Below, one piece after another: positions 23,367 through 32,215 of a DNA stretch of 64,000 bases. How positions within the stretch are numbered: the first letter of the stretch is position 1; the number at the start of each line of letters is the position of its first letter. The notes below the pieces were generated by a model. It searched no databases. It worked only from the letters and a program-made list of their open reading frames with translations, and was not told the DNA's origin. The DNA is taken from the NCBI GenBank assembly GCA_004563715.1, contig SIRX01000144.1, forward strand, positions 1 through 64,000, read 5' to 3'. The position numbers and the translations under genes were made by a program. The stretch is from Actinomycetota bacterium (lineage in GTDB: Bacteria > Actinomycetota > Rubrobacteria > Rubrobacterales > Rubrobacteraceae).

Positions 23367-23524
23367 CCGGAACTCAAACGAGCTAATGGGTGATCACCCA
23401 ACCTCCCTCCCTCGCCACAGAACCACGTAGAACGGACGGCTTGCGGGGCGAGAGCTTTTCGGAACGGTGCTGGGCGCCTCCGCGCCCGGAGCCAGAAACG
23501 GGAACCCGCCTCTGAGCCTCTAGA

Positions 23525-24862
23525 TTATACACCAGCCGCGGGAGGCTGCCCACCGTTCTCCCGGAGGGCTTCCCGGGCTACCCGCAGCAGCGCGTCGTCG
23601 AGCCCTTCTCCGACCGGGTTGTTGTCACAGTAGAAGACCGGCTTTCCTTCCTCGGCGCCGCGCCGGGTCACCACGTCCACCGCCGCGGCCTTTATCTCGG
23701 TGAGGTACGCTTCAGCACCCTCCACGGCGTCCAGGTCCGCGACCAGCCGCCGGCGGTCCGAGAGGTTCCCCGAGACCGCAACGACCTCGCAACCGTGGCT
23801 CTCTTCCAGGTGACGCGCCAGCTTCTCCAGCACCTGCGGCGGGGCGGTCGAGACGTACGCCACCTTCAGACCTTCGACCTCGCCGACGGGCCGGGGCCGG
23901 AACACAGTGGGGATAACCTCGATCTCCGGCTTTACCTCCCGCACTTTCTCCACGAGCCGCCTTACCTTCTCGCCGCTCGCCATCGGCTCCTCGCTCATCG
24001 CCAGGAGAAGGAGGTCCGAGATCATGAGCCGGTAAGCCCCGAGGTATCCGGTGATGTAGTCCTCTTCCTGATGCGCCCCGGCGACGAGTACCCGCCGGTC
24101 TGTAGCAACCGGCGGTATCGCTGCCCCCGAGCCGTCGAAGACCGTGATCCCGGTCTCCAGCGTGTTCGCCAGTGCCGCCCCTTCCAGCACGTTGGAGACG
24201 AACGGGTCCCCGGCGAGCCCCCCGCCGCAGCGCCGGCAGCCGACGGTCGTGACCCGGCTGAGGGCCGCCGTCTCGTAGTAGTCGCTCGCCGCGTGCGCCC
24301 CCCGCTCCAGGGCCTCCAGCAGGTAGTCGCTGCCGACGAGGAGCTTGTGGCCCTCGATCACCTCCGGCTCCGGCGGCCCGCCCCGGCCCATCGAGACGAC
24401 GCCGGGATCAAAGCCCTCCCGCGCCAGAAGCCGCGCCAGGTACCCCGCTATAGCCGTCTTCCCCACCCGCTTGCCGGTCCCGATAACCGCCAGCGAGGGT
24501 TTCTCCGAGACGTTTTGCAGCTCCGGCGGCCGCAGCTCGAAGTCGCTCCCCACGTAGCGCGCCCCGGCCGCCAGGGCCAGAGACGCGATCCTCATCCGCT
24601 CCCGGTAACCCACCACCGGCTCGTCGGAGAGGTCCACCACCACATCTACAGCGTGTTCGTCGAGCGCCCGGCCGACCGCCGCCACGGGCGAGCCGCCCTT
24701 GATCAGGGGCACGCCGTAGTCCGTGCCTTCCTTGAGCTTCTCCGTGCCGCCGAGAAAGGCCGCGGCCACGCCCTCGGCGCCAAGGTCCTCGCGCACGGCC
24801 CGCATGGCGTCGAGGACGACGGGCGGGTAATGCTCGCCGTCTATGAGGAACAGAGCCCGCAC
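23525..24862 (-). CDS. Cyclic 2,3-diphosphoglycerate synthetase-like GTP/ATP-binding protein
   Basis: LFLIDGEHYPPVVLDAMRAV; AVIGTGKRVGKTAIAGYLARLLAREGFDPGVVSMGRGGPPEPEVI; VGCRRCGGGLAGDPFVSNV. Confidence 0.78.
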   Translation of the reverse strand: MRALFLIDGEHYPPVVLDAMRAVREDLGAEGVAAAFLGGTEKLKEGTDYGVPLIKGGSPVAAVGRALDEHAVDVVVDLSDEPVVGYRERMRIASLALAAGARYVGSDFELRPPELQNVSEKPSLAVIGTGKRVGKTAIAGYLARLLAREGFDPGVVSMGRGGPPEPEVIEGHKLLVGSDYLLEALERGAHAASDYYETAALSRVTTVGCRRCGGGLAGDPFVSNVLEGAALANTLETGITVFDGSGAAIPPVATDRRVLVAGAHQEEDYITGYLGAYRLMISDLLLLAMSEEPMASGEKVRRLVEKVREVKPEIEVIPTVFRPRPVGEVEGLKVAYVSTAPPQVLEKLARHLEESHGCEVVAVSGNLSDRRRLVADLDAVEGAEAYLTEIKAAAVDVVTRRGAEEGKPVFYCDNNPVGEGLDDALLRVAREALRENGGQPPAAGV

Positions 24863-24875
24863 AGAACCGGGTGCG

Positions 24876-25703
24876 CTACTCTCCGCGGACCACGGTCTCC
24901 GGGTCCACGCCGACCTCGGAGTCGATCTTCTCCTCGTAGCGGGAGTACCGGTGCGTCTCGGCGTTGAAGTCCACGGCCAGCTCCCGCTGCTTGAACGGGT
25001 ACTTGCGGAAAACCTGTACCCGGCCGTTCTCGATCTCGATGATGTTGTAGCAGGGCCGGGTGTTGCCCCGCAACCGGGTCGTCGAGGCGGTGCCGGCGTT
25101 CACGATGAACATGTTCTCCAGCTTCCAGGAGTACGGCACGTGCTTGTGGCCGGAGAGGACCAAGTCCACGCCCACCTCATCCAGAAGCTCCAGCACGTCG
25201 CCGGCGTCGAAGATGATGTTCCGCTCCCGGCCCGTGCCGGGGATCGGGATCAGGTGGTGGTGGATCACGAAGATCTTGAGCTTGTCGTCCTTGCCGGAGA
25301 ACGCTTCGTGGATAAAGCCGTAGTGCTCGCGCCCCACCCGTCCGTCGTTCAGGTCCGGCTCTGAGGAGTCTATACCGACCATGACGGCCTCATCGAAGTC
25401 GATGCACGAGTACCGCTCGCCGAAGAGCCGCTCGAAATGCACGTATCCCACGTTGCGGGAGTCGTGGTTGCCCGGGATGACCATTACGTGTTCGCAGCGG
25501 ATGCGGCTCACGTACTCGGCCGCCGTCTCGAACTCCTGCCGGTAACCCGAGGCCGTGAGATCCCCGGAGACGACCACCGCCGTGGGCTCCAGGTCGTTGA
25601 CCTCCAGGATAGTCCGCTCCAGCAGGTCCGGTATAAAGTAGGGGTTGTTGCCGCAGTGGATGTCGCTGATCTGGCAGATCGTCAACCGGCCGCCCGTGCT
25701 CAT
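24876..25703 (-). CDS. Calcineurin-like metallophosphoesterase
   Basis: CQISDIHCGN, VVSGDLT, IPGNHDSRN, VLSGHKH motifs. Confidence 0.92.
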   Translation of the reverse strand: MSTGGRLTICQISDIHCGNNPYFIPDLLERTILEVNDLEPTAVVVSGDLTASGYRQEFETAAEYVSRIRCEHVMVIPGNHDSRNVGYVHFERLFGERYSCIDFDEAVMVGIDSSEPDLNDGRVGREHYGFIHEAFSGKDDKLKIFVIHHHLIPIPGTGRERNIIFDAGDVLELLDEVGVDLVLSGHKHVPYSWKLENMFIVNAGTASTTRLRGNTRPCYNIIEIENGRVQVFRKYPFKQRELAVDFNAETHRYSRYEEKIDSEVGVDPETVVRGE

Positions 25704-25794
25704 TCTCTCCCCGATGCGCTGGACCCTGGAACCTATATGAGAGTATAACAGAGGGCCGCGTCCCGCCGCCGCGTTGTCCCGCGCTGTGTTTTCG

Positions 25795-27432
25795 TCACAT
25801 CTTCTCCGGCGCCTCGACCCCGAGCAGTTCGAGCCCCGCGCGCAGCACGACCTTGGTGGCCGCGCACAGCGCGAGCCTCCTTCCCCGCACCACCTCGTCT
25901 TCCACCAGGACCCGGTGCACCGTGTAGAACTGGTGAAAGCGGGTCGCCAGGGTCTCCAGGTAGGTTGGCACGGGGTGAACCTCCCGGCGCTCCGCCGCGT
26001 TTTCCACCACCCTGGGGAAGTCCAGAAGCTCCAGCACCAACGCCCGCTCTTCCGGCGCCAGATCTCCGGTGGGGAACTCGCCAGCTTTCTTCGGGCTCGC
26101 GCCCGCCCGCCCGAAGATGCTCGCGATACGGGCGTGGGCGTACTGCACGTAGAAGACCGGGTTCTCGTCCGACTGCCGGATGGCGAGGTCCAGGTCGAAG
26201 TTCATCTCGGTCTTGTGGGAGGAGCGGACGTAGAAGTAGCGGGCCACGTCCTCCCCCACCTCGTCCATGAGCTCGTCGAAGGTGACGAAGGTGCCGGCCC
26301 GCTTGCTGACCTTTACCTGCTCCCCCTCGCGCATCAGCTTCACCAGCCGCACCAGCTCCACGTCCAGAAAGTCCTCCGGGATGCCGAGCGCCACGAGGCC
26401 CGCCCGGATGCGCGGCGGGTACCCGGCGTGGTCCGCGCCCAGCACGTCCACCGCCGTCCCGAAGCCCCGCTGGTACTTGTCCCGGTGATAGGCGAGGTCC
26501 GGGGCCATGTAGGTGTAGGACCCGTCGCTCTTTACCAGCACCCGGTCCTTGTCGTCCCCGAAAGCCGTGGAGCGGAGCCAGAGCGCGCCCTCGCTCTCGT
26601 AGACGTGCCCGGCTTTCTTCAGGTCCCAGATAAGGTCCTCCACCGCGCCGGACTCGTAGAGGCTCTTCTCGTTGAAGTAGTCGTCGAAGGTGGCCCGCGC
26701 CCGGTTCAGGGTGCGCTCGATCTCCTCCATGCACCAGCGGGTGGCGAAGGCGCCGATCTCCGGCAGCGCCTTTTCACGGCCCATCTGCAGATACCGGCCG
26801 CCGGCTTCCTTCCGGAGGTCCCGGGCGATCTCGCGGACGTACTCGCCCCGGTAGAGGGCGTCCGGGTCGGAAACGGGCCAACTCTCCTCGTACAACTCCG
26901 CGTAGCGGAGGGCGACCGACTCCCCGAGAAGCCGGATCTGGTTCCCACCGTCGTTGAAGTAGTACTCCCGGAAGACCCGGCGGCCCGCCGCCTCCAGTAT
27001 CCGCGCCAGCGAGTCACCGTAGGCGGCGTGGCGGCCGTGGGCCACGGTCATCGGACCGGTCGGGTTTACGCTGACGTACTCCAGCAAGATGGGCTTTCCG
27101 TGGGCCGCCCGCCGTCCGTAGCCCTCTCCGGCCTCCAGCAGCTCCCGCACCCCGTCCCAGAGCGCCTCCGCCGAGAGCCAGAAGTTCATGAACCCCGGGC
27201 CCGCGACCTCCGCCTTCTCGACGATCGGCGACGCGAGGGACTCCGCCAGGGTCCCGGCCACCTCCCGGGGGTTTCGCCGGAAGACGCGCGCGTTGGCCAG
27301 CGCCACGTTGGTCGCGAAGTCGCCGTGGGTAGGGTCGTTGGGCCGCTCGACGTGAACCTCGGCGAGCTCGACGCCGTACCTCTCGCGGACGGCCTCCCGG
27401 ACCAGCACCGCCAGCCGCGCCTCCAGGCTCAT
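25795..27432 (-). CDS. argS: Arginyl-tRNA synthetase
   Basis: VSVNPTGPMTVAHGRHAAYGDSLARIL (HxGH); MSLEARLAVLVREAV start. Confidence 0.96.
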   Translation of the reverse strand: MSLEARLAVLVREAVRERYGVELAEVHVERPNDPTHGDFATNVALANARVFRRNPREVAGTLAESLASPIVEKAEVAGPGFMNFWLSAEALWDGVRELLEAGEGYGRRAAHGKPILLEYVSVNPTGPMTVAHGRHAAYGDSLARILEAAGRRVFREYYFNDGGNQIRLLGESVALRYAELYEESWPVSDPDALYRGEYVREIARDLRKEAGGRYLQMGREKALPEIGAFATRWCMEEIERTLNRARATFDDYFNEKSLYESGAVEDLIWDLKKAGHVYESEGALWLRSTAFGDDKDRVLVKSDGSYTYMAPDLAYHRDKYQRGFGTAVDVLGADHAGYPPRIRAGLVALGIPEDFLDVELVRLVKLMREGEQVKVSKRAGTFVTFDELMDEVGEDVARYFYVRSSHKTEMNFDLDLAIRQSDENPVFYVQYAHARIASIFGRAGASPKKAGEFPTGDLAPEERALVLELLDFPRVVENAAERREVHPVPTYLETLATRFHQFYTVHRVLVEDEVVRGRRLALCAATKVVLRAGLELLGVEAPEKM

Positions 27433-27665
27433 CGCGTGTCCCGCCGGTCGCCGCGTTTCAGCAGCTCGTCCAGCAGCCGCCGGTTCTCGTCCGCCAGGCG
27501 CGCCGTCTCCTCCGGCTCGGGCTCGAACCGCACGGTGAACACGTCGCCCGGCGTGGCCCCGGCGGGCAGCGCCTCGCGAGGCACGTCGAAGGTCCGGTCC
27601 CCGGCGGGGTAGGGCAGCAGCACGGCCCACCCATTGTCCTCGAACCTGTCCAGCTGAACGCGCAT
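27429..27665 (-). CDS. DUF3006-like protein
   Basis: MRVQLDRFEDNGWAVLLPYPAGDRTFDVPREALPAGATPGDVFTVRFEPEPEETARLADENRRLLDELLKR. Confidence 0.75.
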   Translation of the reverse strand: MRVQLDRFEDNGWAVLLPYPAGDRTFDVPREALPAGATPGDVFTVRFEPEPEETARLADENRRLLDELLKRGDRRDTR

Positions 27666-27736
27666 CCGGGTGTATGTTAGCATCCGGCTCCTCCCGGTCG
27701 GTTTGATGAGGTCTTCCACGCCGTTCATCAGCGCGA

Positions 27737-28213
27737 TCACCAGTGGTACTTCTCGCCGCGATCTATCTTGACCGCCCGGTAGAGTTGCTCCAGCAGGACT
27801 ACCCGGGCCAGGGCGTGCGGCAGGGTTAGCGGCCCGAAGGACCACCGCTCGTCCGCCCGTCCCAGCACCCCGGGCGCGAGGCCGAGCGCCCCACCGAGCA
27901 CGAAGGTCACGTGGCTCTTCCCGGCGAGCGCCAGGGGCGCGAGCTTCTTGCGCGCCAGCTCCTCAGAGGAGTAGGCTTTGCCGCTCTCCCGGTCCAGCGC
28001 CACGACGTGGGCGCCGTCCGGCAGCCGCTTCAGGAGCCGGCCTGCCTCGGCGGCGAGAACCTCGCTCCGGCTCCGGCGGTTCATGTCCTCCTCCGCGACC
28101 TCGACGATCCCGACGGGGAAGTACCGGCGCAGGCGGCGGGCGTAGTCATCACAGCCTTCGGCCGGCCAGCCGCGCAGCTTCCCCACGGCCAGGACTGTGG
28201 CCCGCCGGATCAC
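27737..28213 (-). CDS. rlmH: 23S rRNA (pseudouridine1915-N3)-methyltransferase
   Basis: VLAVGKLRGWPAEGCDDYARRL; FVLGGALGLAPGV; EQLYRAVKIDRGEKYHW; GTG start overlapping upstream stop. Confidence 0.92.
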   Translation of the reverse strand: MIRRATVLAVGKLRGWPAEGCDDYARRLRRYFPVGIVEVAEEDMNRRSRSEVLAAEAGRLLKRLPDGAHVVALDRESGKAYSSEELARKKLAPLALAGKSHVTFVLGGALGLAPGVLGRADERWSFGPLTLPHALARVVLLEQLYRAVKIDRGEKYHW

Positions 28214-29052
28214 TCGGTATCGAAGAGCCGCCCGGCGTCCGGGCTGGCCTCGTGGTTGTAGACGTACTGCGTGGGTTCGCAGGGCCGTCCGACCTCCACC
28301 CAGGGGGTGGGATGACCAACTACCGCCGCCCGAACCCGGATGACGCCGTAACCCGCCTCCCGCAAAGCCCGGTGCACCGTGCCGCAGGCGCGGGCGGGCG
28401 AGTTGTTCTTGGCGGAGAGGTGCGCGAGCACGAGGTCCTTGAGGCCGTATGGCGCGAGCTTCAGAGCGGCCTCCGCCGCCTGGTGGTTGGAGAGGTGGCC
28501 GTTGGAGGAGGAGATCCTGCGCTTCAGGTCCGCCGAGTACGGTCCGCGCCGCAGCCACTCCGGGTCGTGGTTGGCCTCCAGGACCACGGCGTCGGCGCCC
28601 CGCAGCCAGCGCAACACCCCCGCTCCAGTCTCACCCAGGTCGGTGGCGAGCGCCACGGCACGCTCCCCATCCGAGAGCCGCAGGCCGTAAGTGGGGGCGT
28701 CGTGGGGCACCTCGAAGTAGGTAGCTGTCATTCCCGCAACCTCGAAAGGTTCACCGGCCTCCGGCGCCACCGCTTCCGGCCCCTCCAAGACGCCGGGTGC
28801 GGCGTAGACTCCGGCGGAGCGCCGCCGGAGCAGGGACCGGAGGCCGGAGGTGTGATCTCCGTGACCGTGGGTCAGGAGAACGGCGTTTACGTCGTTCAGG
28901 TTGCGTCCGATCCGGGCCAGCAGTGCCTCTATGCGCCGGCACGAGAGCCCGGCGTCCACCAGCAGGCCCCCGTCTTCCGTCTCCACGTACGTGGCGTTGC
29001 CCGAGCTACCGCTCGTAAGAACGCTGAACCGAAAGCCTTTTGAGTCCCGCAT
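28210..29052 (-). CDS. MBL-fold metallo-hydrolase (YycJ/WalJ-like)
   Basis: VLTSGSSGNATYVETEDGGLLVDAGLSCRRIEALL; LLTHGHGDHTSGL. Confidence 0.9.
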   Translation of the reverse strand: MRDSKGFRFSVLTSGSSGNATYVETEDGGLLVDAGLSCRRIEALLARIGRNLNDVNAVLLTHGHGDHTSGLRSLLRRRSAGVYAAPGVLEGPEAVAPEAGEPFEVAGMTATYFEVPHDAPTYGLRLSDGERAVALATDLGETGAGVLRWLRGADAVVLEANHDPEWLRRGPYSADLKRRISSSNGHLSNHQAAEAALKLAPYGLKDLVLAHLSAKNNSPARACGTVHRALREAGYGVIRVRAAVVGHPTPWVEVGRPCEPTQYVYNHEASPDAGRLFDTE

Positions 29053-29080
29053 CAGGGCGGAGATATTAGCACGGGCCGGG

Positions 29081-29956
29081 TCAGGCGTTTTTGTCTACCA
29101 GTTCGCCCTGCACGACCAGCCGCTTTGAGTAGTCGGGAAGGGTGCAGGTCTGGAGGGTCACGATCTCCCGGCCCTCGATCGGGTTCATTACCTCCACGTC
29201 GAAGGGGTCGGTCACGAGGGTATTGAAGACCCGGTAGCCGTACTCGTTTCCAGCGGAGTCCCTGACGAGGATCTCGTCTCCCTCCACCAGCTTGTCGAGG
29301 TCGTAGAAGACCAAGTGGGACCCGGTCCCCGGATAACCGATGCGGTGTCCGGCGATGTAGGTGTTGGCCCCCTCTTGCCACGGGAAGCCCGTCGCCGGAA
29401 CGTGGACGGTAGACTCTACCAGGGCCTCGTCGGAGGTGGAGTTGATGACCTTTACGTCCTCCAGCCCGATCCTGGGCACCGTGACGTACATCGTCTTGTC
29501 CTCCGGACCGCCCGGGTCGCGGCCGAAGTTAAAGGGCTTTACGGCCGGTATGGCCCCGGCCGAACCACCCGTGTTGAAGAACTGGGCGGTGTTCGGCACG
29601 TCGTTGCCTATGGACGGGTCGTTCCAGTCCTTGAACTCCGGAGCGCCCTGCAAATTTTCAGGGTCCGGCGTCGCCGTCTCGGAAGCGGACCGGAGCAACT
29701 CCTCGTACTCGTCGCCGACAGCCTCTTCCCCGGCAGGGGCCCGGTCCGGCTCCGTAGCCTGCTGCGTATCTTGCTGCTGCGTATCTTGCTGCTGCGTATC
29801 TTGCTGCTGCGTAACCTCCGGCGGCCGCTCGACGCTCGCGCTCTCTCGATCGGTGGCCGTACCAGCGCAACCTGCCAGCGTGAGGGCGACAGCAAGCAAC
29901 AGGGCGGCGAGCGCCGCCCTGGTGCAATTTGCTGGTAGTAGGAATCGCCGGGTCAT
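29081..29956 (-). CDS. Sortase (class E-like) with lipoprotein signal peptide
   Basis: LTLAGC lipobox; NTYIAGHRIGYPGTGSHLVFYDLDKL; IVTLQTCTLPDYSKRLVVQGEL. Confidence 0.87.
   Translation of the reverse strand: MTRRFLLPANCTRAALAALLLAVALTLAGCAGTATDRESASVERPPEVTQQQDTQQQDTQQQDTQQATEPDRAPAGEEAVGDEYEELLRSASETATPDPENLQGAPEFKDWNDPSIGNDVPNTAQFFNTGGSAGAIPAVKPFNFGRDPGGPEDKTMYVTVPRIGLEDVKVINSTSDEALVESTVHVPATGFPWQEGANTYIAGHRIGYPGTGSHLVFYDLDKLVEGDEILVRDSAGNEYGYRVFNTLVTDPFDVEVMNPIEGREIVTLQTCTLPDYSKRLVVQGELVDKNA
29761..29814. repeat. 15-bp in-frame tandem repeat within sortase gene (QQQDT repeats)
   Basis: tgctgcgtatcttgc x3 plus tgctgcgta. Confidence 0.95.
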
Positions 29957-29966
29957 ACTCTCCGCA

Positions 29967-30659
29967 CTATACCGCCCGGTGCGGTCCGCCGGCAGTCGGC
30001 CCGCCGGTATCCATCATCTCGCCCATGCCGAGGAACGGCGCGACGGCCGCGAGTACCTCGTCTACGGTGAGCGCCTGCGGGAAAGCCTCGGTCGTCGGGG
30101 GAACGAAGCCCAGCAGGTTCCTGACGGAGACCACGTGCTCGCCCTCGACGCCGGCGATGCTGCCCGCGGCGGCCAGGACGGTCGGGTCCTGGATCAGCGG
30201 CCCGGCCCCGATGTAGGCTCCCTGGCCCGTGGGCTCCAGGACGCTCGCCAGTTCCAGGACGCCCTGCTGGCTGGCCAGCGACTCCGGCGGGAAGGTGAAC
30301 TCCGGCTTCTCCACCGGCGTACCGCCGAACTGCTCGATCAGCCCGATAATGGCCTCGGCGTGCGCGATCTCGTGGTCGCGCAGGTTGGTCACCACGCCCA
30401 GCGCGGAACCCGAGAGGACCCCGGAATCCACCGCCAGCGTGTAGAACTCCGCCTCCAGGAACTCCAGCGTCAGGGCGAAGTTCGCTATGTCTATGTCGTC
30501 GTTGATCTCGCCGAGCTGCGCGTTGGCCGGCCGGGACAGCATCATGCCCCCGGCGGCCGCCCCGATGCTGGCTGCAGCGAGGGTCTTCAAGAAGTTCCTT
30601 CTGCTGTGGGGCTTCTCGAACGCCCCGAAGCTCGGGACCTCTATCTTCTGGTTAACCAT
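29967..30659 (-). CDS. Tat-exported ferritin-like domain protein
   Basis: SRRNFLKTLAAASIGAAAGG twin-Arg signal; ANFALTLEFLEAEFYTLAVD...DHEIAHAEAI. Confidence 0.87.
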   Translation of the reverse strand: MVNQKIEVPSFGAFEKPHSRRNFLKTLAAASIGAAAGGMMLSRPANAQLGEINDDIDIANFALTLEFLEAEFYTLAVDSGVLSGSALGVVTNLRDHEIAHAEAIIGLIEQFGGTPVEKPEFTFPPESLASQQGVLELASVLEPTGQGAYIGAGPLIQDPTVLAAAGSIAGVEGEHVVSVRNLLGFVPPTTEAFPQALTVDEVLAAVAPFLGMGEMMDTGGPTAGGPHRAV

Positions 30660-30677
30660 AGTTAGCTATCTCCCTCC

Positions 30678-31382
30678 TTAGCCCAAGCCGAACGGCGCGA
30701 CGGCTTCCTGCACCTGCGGCAGCGGCAGCGCCTCCTCGAAAGCCACGTTGTTGGGCGGGTCTATCCCGAGAAGTATCTTGATCCCGTTCCAGTGCTCGCA
30801 CTCGGAGTTGTGGATCGAGAGCGCCGCGCCCAGGATCTCCTTGCTCTCCAGCGCCGGAGCCGCACCCTGGTAAGCTCCGATGCCGACCGGCTCGAAGGTG
30901 TTCGCCAGGTCCAGGAAAGACGCCGGGTCTTCGAACACACCGTCCGGATAGGTGAACTCCGGCGTAGCCGGAACCTCGGCCCCCAGCTGCTGCAGCGTGG
31001 CCGCCAGCGCGTCGGCGTGCGCGAACTCGTGGTCGCGGATCGCCTCCACCTGCGCCAGAGCGTTGCCGCTCACGGTGCCCATGTCGGCGCCCATCTGGTA
31101 GAACGTGCCCTCCAGCAGCTCGAGCTGGTAGGCGAACTGCAGGATAGCGGCGTCCCCGAGCCCCTGGTAGGTCTCGAAGGGCGCACCGCCACCCTCCTGC
31201 GCTCCAGCGTACCGGGTGGCGAATCCGACCCCGCCGATACCGGCCGCCGACAGGGCCGCTCCGGCCCACGCCGCGGTCTTCAAGAAGTTGCGCCGTGAGA
31301 CCTCCCGGCCGATACCGGCTGCCCCGACGCCCCGCACTCTACTCATCGACATGTCCTTCCTTTCTGGGCCAGAAAAGCCCAT
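30678..31382 (-). CDS. Tat-exported ferritin-like domain protein (paralog)
   Basis: SRRNFLKTAAWAGAALSAAG; LQFAYQLELLEGTFYQMGAD...DHEFAHADAL. Confidence 0.87.
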   Translation of the reverse strand: MGFSGPERKDMSMSRVRGVGAAGIGREVSRRNFLKTAAWAGAALSAAGIGGVGFATRYAGAQEGGGAPFETYQGLGDAAILQFAYQLELLEGTFYQMGADMGTVSGNALAQVEAIRDHEFAHADALAATLQQLGAEVPATPEFTYPDGVFEDPASFLDLANTFEPVGIGAYQGAAPALESKEILGAALSIHNSECEHWNGIKILLGIDPPNNVAFEEALPLPQVQEAVAPFGLG

Positions 31383-31627
31383 CCAGAGGTCAGTTGCTAC
31401 CAGGCATTACGGGAGCGGGTTGGTCCTGGATCATCCACAGAACGACCCTGCAGCGAAAATGGGCGCACAAGCGCGTTCTGCCTTTGACACGCGCACCGGT
31501 TCGCTACCGGAGGTACGGGTGAACGCTCTCGACGAGCCCCTCGTCGCCACGCGGGGCGTAACCGCCGTCAGGGGCGTTGAAGCCGGTCGTGATCCGGCCC
31601 ACGCCCGGCACCGTAGAATATACAATC

Positions 31628-32215
31628 GTGGCGAGCAGGAACAAACACTACTTGCGGCTGGCGGACGAGGACCTCATCTCCCTCGTGGAGAGCGGAGACT
31701 CCGGGGCCTTCGCGGCCCTCTACGACCGGCACAGCCGGGCGGCTTTCTCCCTGGCTTACCGGATGATGGGCGGGCGTCAGGCGGCCGAGGACTTGGTTCA
31801 GGAGGTGTTCCTCAGGGTGTGGCGCTCCACGGGCAGCTACAAAGCCGGGCGCGGCAGCGTTCGGACCTGGATCCTCTCCATCGTCCACCATCGGGGCGTG
31901 GACCTCCTGCGCTCGGCGGCCAGCCGGCGCCGGACGCAGGACAAGGTCGAGGCGTCGGCCGAAAGCTCCCAGCCAAGCGAGGCGTTCTCCGAAGCCTGGC
32001 GTAACACCCAGAGAGATGAGATACGGCAGGCGCTCGGCACGCTCCCGCCGGAGCAGTTGAAGATCCTGGAGTTGGCGTACTTCTCCGGCTACACCCACAT
32101 GGAGATCGCCGACCTGTTGGACCTGCCGCTCGGGACCGTAAAAGGCCGGATGCGTCTAGGCCTCAAGAAGATTCGGGATTACTTTAGTTCTAGAGGGATG
32201 GCGATACCCGGATGA
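31628..32215 (+). CDS. ECF RNA polymerase sigma factor
   Basis: ALYDRHSRAAFSLAYRMMGGRQAAEDLVQEVFLRVWR; LELAYFSGYTHMEIADLLDLPLGTVKGRMRLGLKKI; GTG start. Confidence 0.95.
   Translation: MASRNKHYLRLADEDLISLVESGDSGAFAALYDRHSRAAFSLAYRMMGGRQAAEDLVQEVFLRVWRSTGSYKAGRGSVRTWILSIVHHRGVDLLRSAASRRRTQDKVEASAESSQPSEAFSEAWRNTQRDEIRQALGTLPPEQLKILELAYFSGYTHMEIADLLDLPLGTVKGRMRLGLKKIRDYFSSRGMAIPG

Noticed and set aside
29761-29814. Short tandem repeat considered as a CRISPR-like or VNTR element
   Set aside because: 15-bp in-frame repeat within the sortase ORF without spacers; coding repeat only.
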